From assembly GCA_013044305.1 (NCBI GenBank), contig JABEUT010000068.1:1-8565 (forward strand): DNA of 8,565 bases, written 5' to 3'. Within the stretch, counting starts at the first letter, position 1. Every line of letters starts with the position of its first letter. The position numbers and the translations under genes were made by a program. Source of the stretch: Bacteroidia bacterium (GTDB lineage: Bacteria; Bacteroidota; Bacteroidia; JABEUT01). Positions 6,719 to 8,565 of this stretch are shown here, piece after piece. The notes under the pieces were generated by a model that was not told the DNA's origin, made no database searches, and was given only the letters and a program-made list of their open reading frames with translations.

Positions 6719-7584
6719 TAATAGTAAAACTGATGGGCGGGCTGGGCAACCAGATGTTCCAATATGCATTGGGAAGAAGGCTTTCATTATTGCATAATAC
6801 TATATTGAAGGTGGATACGTCCTTTTTAAATGATAAGAGCCATAATCATACTTTACGCAAATACGAACTGGATGTTTTTTCTATGAGTGTTTCCATTGCC
6901 ACTAAAACGGACCTGAACAAATTTTCGGTTGCATCCAACGACAGATTAAGGCGTATTTTGCCTTTTCTTTCTTCATACCGCATCATAAATGAACCATGTT
7001 TTGAATTCAACGAAGACATACTGAAATCGCCGAAACACAGTTTACTCATCGGATATTGGCAAACTGAAAAATATTTTCTCCCCATTCAGGATACGATAAG
7101 GGAAGACTTCAAATTCAGAAAACCTTTGGAAGGTAAAAATGCAGATATTGCTTCCGGCATAATCAAACAAAATGCTGTAAGCATGCATATTCGAAGGGGA
7201 GATTATGTACACCATGAAGAGACCAGTAAGGTACATGGCGCCTGCCCTACAGAATATTACACCGCTGCGCTTAGGTACATACAGGGTAAAGTAAAAGATG
7301 TTCATTTGTATATATTCTCCGATGATATGGCATGGGTAAAGGACAATATGGTTTTTGATGCGCCTGCTACCTATGTTGAGCATAATTGCGGAAAAATCAG
7401 TTACGCAGATATGCAGCTTATGAGTCTATGCAGGCATAACATCATTGCAAATAGCAGCTTTAGCTGGTGGGGCGCATGGCTCAACCCAAACCCCGGTAAG
7501 CTGGTAATTGCTCCTGCAAAATGGTTCAACGACGGTCCTGCCAATACAAAAGATTTAATACCTGAAGGATGGCAGAAGATATAA
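6715..7584 (+). CDS. Glycosyltransferase family GT11, probable alpha-1,2-fucosyltransferase
   Basis: This 289-residue enzyme matches family GT11 along its whole length. Such enzymes transfer L-fucose from GDP-fucose, usually in alpha-1,2 linkage to galactose. Signature elements are VKLMGGLGNQMFQYALGRRL at the N-terminus (4-23), the GDP-binding motif HIRRGDY (158-164), YIFSDD (199-204), and the closing pair ADMQLMSLCRHNIIANSSFS (231-250) with WWGAWLN. The length is typical of bacterial members. ATG 6715 overlaps the upstream stop as ATGA and gives the canonical start. The next gene begins 16 bases before this one ends. Its presence predicts a fucose (or close 6-deoxyhexose) side group or cap on the exported glycan. 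GDP-fucose synthesis genes (gmd/fcl or fkp) are not in this window, so the donor must come from elsewhere. The linkage is inferred from the family. Confidence 0.93.
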   Translation: MIIVKLMGGLGNQMFQYALGRRLSLLHNTILKVDTSFLNDKSHNHTLRKYELDVFSMSVSIATKTDLNKFSVASNDRLRRILPFLSSYRIINEPCFEFNEDILKSPKHSLLIGYWQTEKYFLPIQDTIREDFKFRKPLEGKNADIASGIIKQNAVSMHIRRGDYVHHEETSKVHGACPTEYYTAALRYIQGKVKDVHLYIFSDDMAWVKDNMVFDAPATYVEHNCGKISYADMQLMSLCRHNIIANSSFSWWGAWLNPNPGKLVIAPAKWFNDGPANTKDLIPEGWQKI

Positions 7585-8565
7585 AAGATCCGAAGGTAAC
7601 CATACTGATGCCCGTATATAACGGGGAACGGTACTTACGCGAGGCAATCGTAAGCATGCTGAACCAGACCTTTACAAATTTCGAGTTTCTGATTATAAAC
7701 GACGGAAGCACCGACGGCAGCGAAGCCATTATCAAGTCATACAACGATAAACGAATACGACTTGTGAATAATGAAAAGAACCTCGGTATAGTGGAAACGC
7801 TTAATAAAGGCATAGGATTGGCAAAGGGAGAATATATTGCACGTATGGATTGCGATGATATATCGCTGCCGGAAAGACTGGAAAAGCAGGTGAAAGTGCT
7901 GGATGAAAACCCCGCTGTCGCATTGGTTGCAACGCAGTTTGAGATGATGGATGGGCACGATTTGGAACTCGGAATATGGCCCTCCGGCATAAAGATTAAA
8001 ACCCCGGCTGAAATACGCCGGCGTATGCCTGCCGAAAATTGTATAGCACACCCTGCGGCAATGGGGCGCAAGAAAATATTGGAGAATTACCCCTACCGTA
8101 AAACGCAGCAGGGCGCCGAAGATTGGGACCTGTGGCTTAACCTCCTTTCGGAGGGCTTTATTATTTCCAAGGTGGACGAGGTTCTTTTAAGATACAGAGT
8201 GCATGAGGAATCGGTAACTTTAAAAAGGAATAAGAGAAGCCCCTACATAAATAAAGGCAGAACCCTTTGGAAGTATGTTCTCTACCGTATTACTGCTCTA
8301 AGATTCAATCTTTACGATGTACGGGTACTCATTTATGCCAAAATCAATTATTTAAAGCATCTATTATTTCTTATTCACTCCAGGCTACCGGTATTCGCAG
8401 AAAAAATATTTAAAACAAACCCGCTATCCATAGCGGGCATATTGTTTAAAGTTACCTTTTGGTTCGGCAAGGATGCAGGCCTTTTCCTGTTTATATCGGA
8501 TAAGGCCGATAAGGTGAATTGCGACAAACTGATCAGGCTGGCGTATGAACGCCATGGCGTTATAA
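7569..8565 (+). CDS. Glycosyltransferase family GT2 (GT-A fold), cut by the window end
   Basis: At least 332 codons are visible and no stop is reached at the right edge. The GT-A catalytic domain opens with VTILMPVYNGERYLREAI (10-27). It has the nucleotide-binding loop INDGSTDGS (43-51), the metal-binding DxD-type motif MDCDD (93-97), and the general-base region GAEDWDLWLNL (182-192, E184/D185). After about residue 225 there is an unusual, partly hydrophobic C-terminal part (VLIYAKINYLKHLLFLIHSRL and SIAGILFKVTFWFGKD), which could attach the protein to the membrane. ATG 7569 overlaps the fucosyltransferase gene by 16 bases. It places the family motif about ten residues from the N-terminus, as usual. 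The internal ATG at 7608 lies within the first beta strand and is less likely. It is the seventh gene of the operon and would add a sugar to the glycan; the donor is unknown. Confidence 0.9.
   Translation, partial: MAEDIKDPKVTILMPVYNGERYLREAIVSMLNQTFTNFEFLIINDGSTDGSEAIIKSYNDKRIRLVNNEKNLGIVETLNKGIGLAKGEYIARMDCDDISLPERLEKQVKVLDENPAVALVATQFEMMDGHDLELGIWPSGIKIKTPAEIRRRMPAENCIAHPAAMGRKKILENYPYRKTQQGAEDWDLWLNLLSEGFIISKVDEVLLRYRVHEESVTLKRNKRSPYINKGRTLWKYVLYRITALRFNLYDVRVLIYAKINYLKHLLFLIHSRLPVFAEKIFKTNPLSIAGILFKVTFWFGKDAGLFLFISDKADKVNCDKLIRLAYERHGVI
8420..8437 (+). repeat. Perfect inverted repeat (hairpin) inside the GT2 gene
   Basis: CCCGCTA (8420-8426) and TAGCGGG (8431-8437) are perfectly complementary across a 4-base loop. 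The flanks are also loosely complementary (TTTAAAACAA before, TTGTTTAAA after). It has the look of a Bacteroidota terminator stem but lacks a following T-run, and the coding frame stays open through it. It may be chance, a transcript-structure element, or an attenuation point; function is unproven. Confidence 0.45.

Noticed and set aside
7526..8071. A 181-codon minus-strand open frame opposite the GT2 gene
   Set aside because: It is opposite a well-supported glycosyltransferase frame, and its Ser/Ile/Phe-rich composition has no domain signature; a shadow frame.
1..8565. CRISPR arrays, tRNA or rRNA genes, riboswitches, phage or defence genes
   Set aside because: None were seen: no regularly spaced repeats, no tRNA-like cloverleaf or recognisable RNA motif, and every long coding frame is explained by sugar transport or polysaccharide functions.

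Overview
The window looks like a piece of a Bacteroidota chromosome (class not resolvable by eye). The main reasons are the protein flavour (a FucP/GluP-type sugar permease with the LNLTGGGNSFGTTIGP signature and a Wzm with the IEPGAKHRNYW N-terminus), TTG start codons on two genes, tightly overlapping genes, few Shine-Dalgarno sequences, and AT-rich TAnnTTTG-like elements where promoters would be expected. All recognisable genes are on the + strand.

Layout. (1) 67-1509: a sugar/H+ symporter of the major facilitator superfamily, fucose/glucose/galactose permease type. (2) 1510-2073: a 564-base stretch with no intact gene. It holds the decayed 3' end of an IS5-like DDE transposase gene (about 1622-1883), spread over three reading frames, followed by a short AT-rich leader with a possible promoter. 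(3) 2074 to the window end: one tightly packed operon for making and exporting a surface polysaccharide by the ABC-transporter route. It encodes the Wzm-type permease, a Wzt-type ATPase with a C-terminal extension, a class I SAM methyltransferase, a GT4 glycosyltransferase, a second methyltransferase-like protein (CmcI/Methyltransf_24 type), a GT11 fucosyltransferase, and a GT2 glycosyltransferase that runs off the right edge.

How the genes fit together. The glycosyltransferases would build an O-antigen-like or capsule-like glycan on a lipid carrier at the inner face of the cytoplasmic membrane. The GT11 enzyme predicts a fucose (or related 6-deoxyhexose) branch or cap. The two methyltransferases could decorate or cap the chain. 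The Wzt C-terminal extension could read that finished end before Wzm/Wzt moves the glycan across the membrane. The fucose-permease-like transporter upstream may be thematically related (supply of fucose), but the transposase remnant and the 564-base gap separate it from the operon. Nothing here clearly qualifies as an unknown system. The most useful non-obvious observations are the multi-frame transposase fossil and the pairing of two methyltransferases with an extended Wzt.
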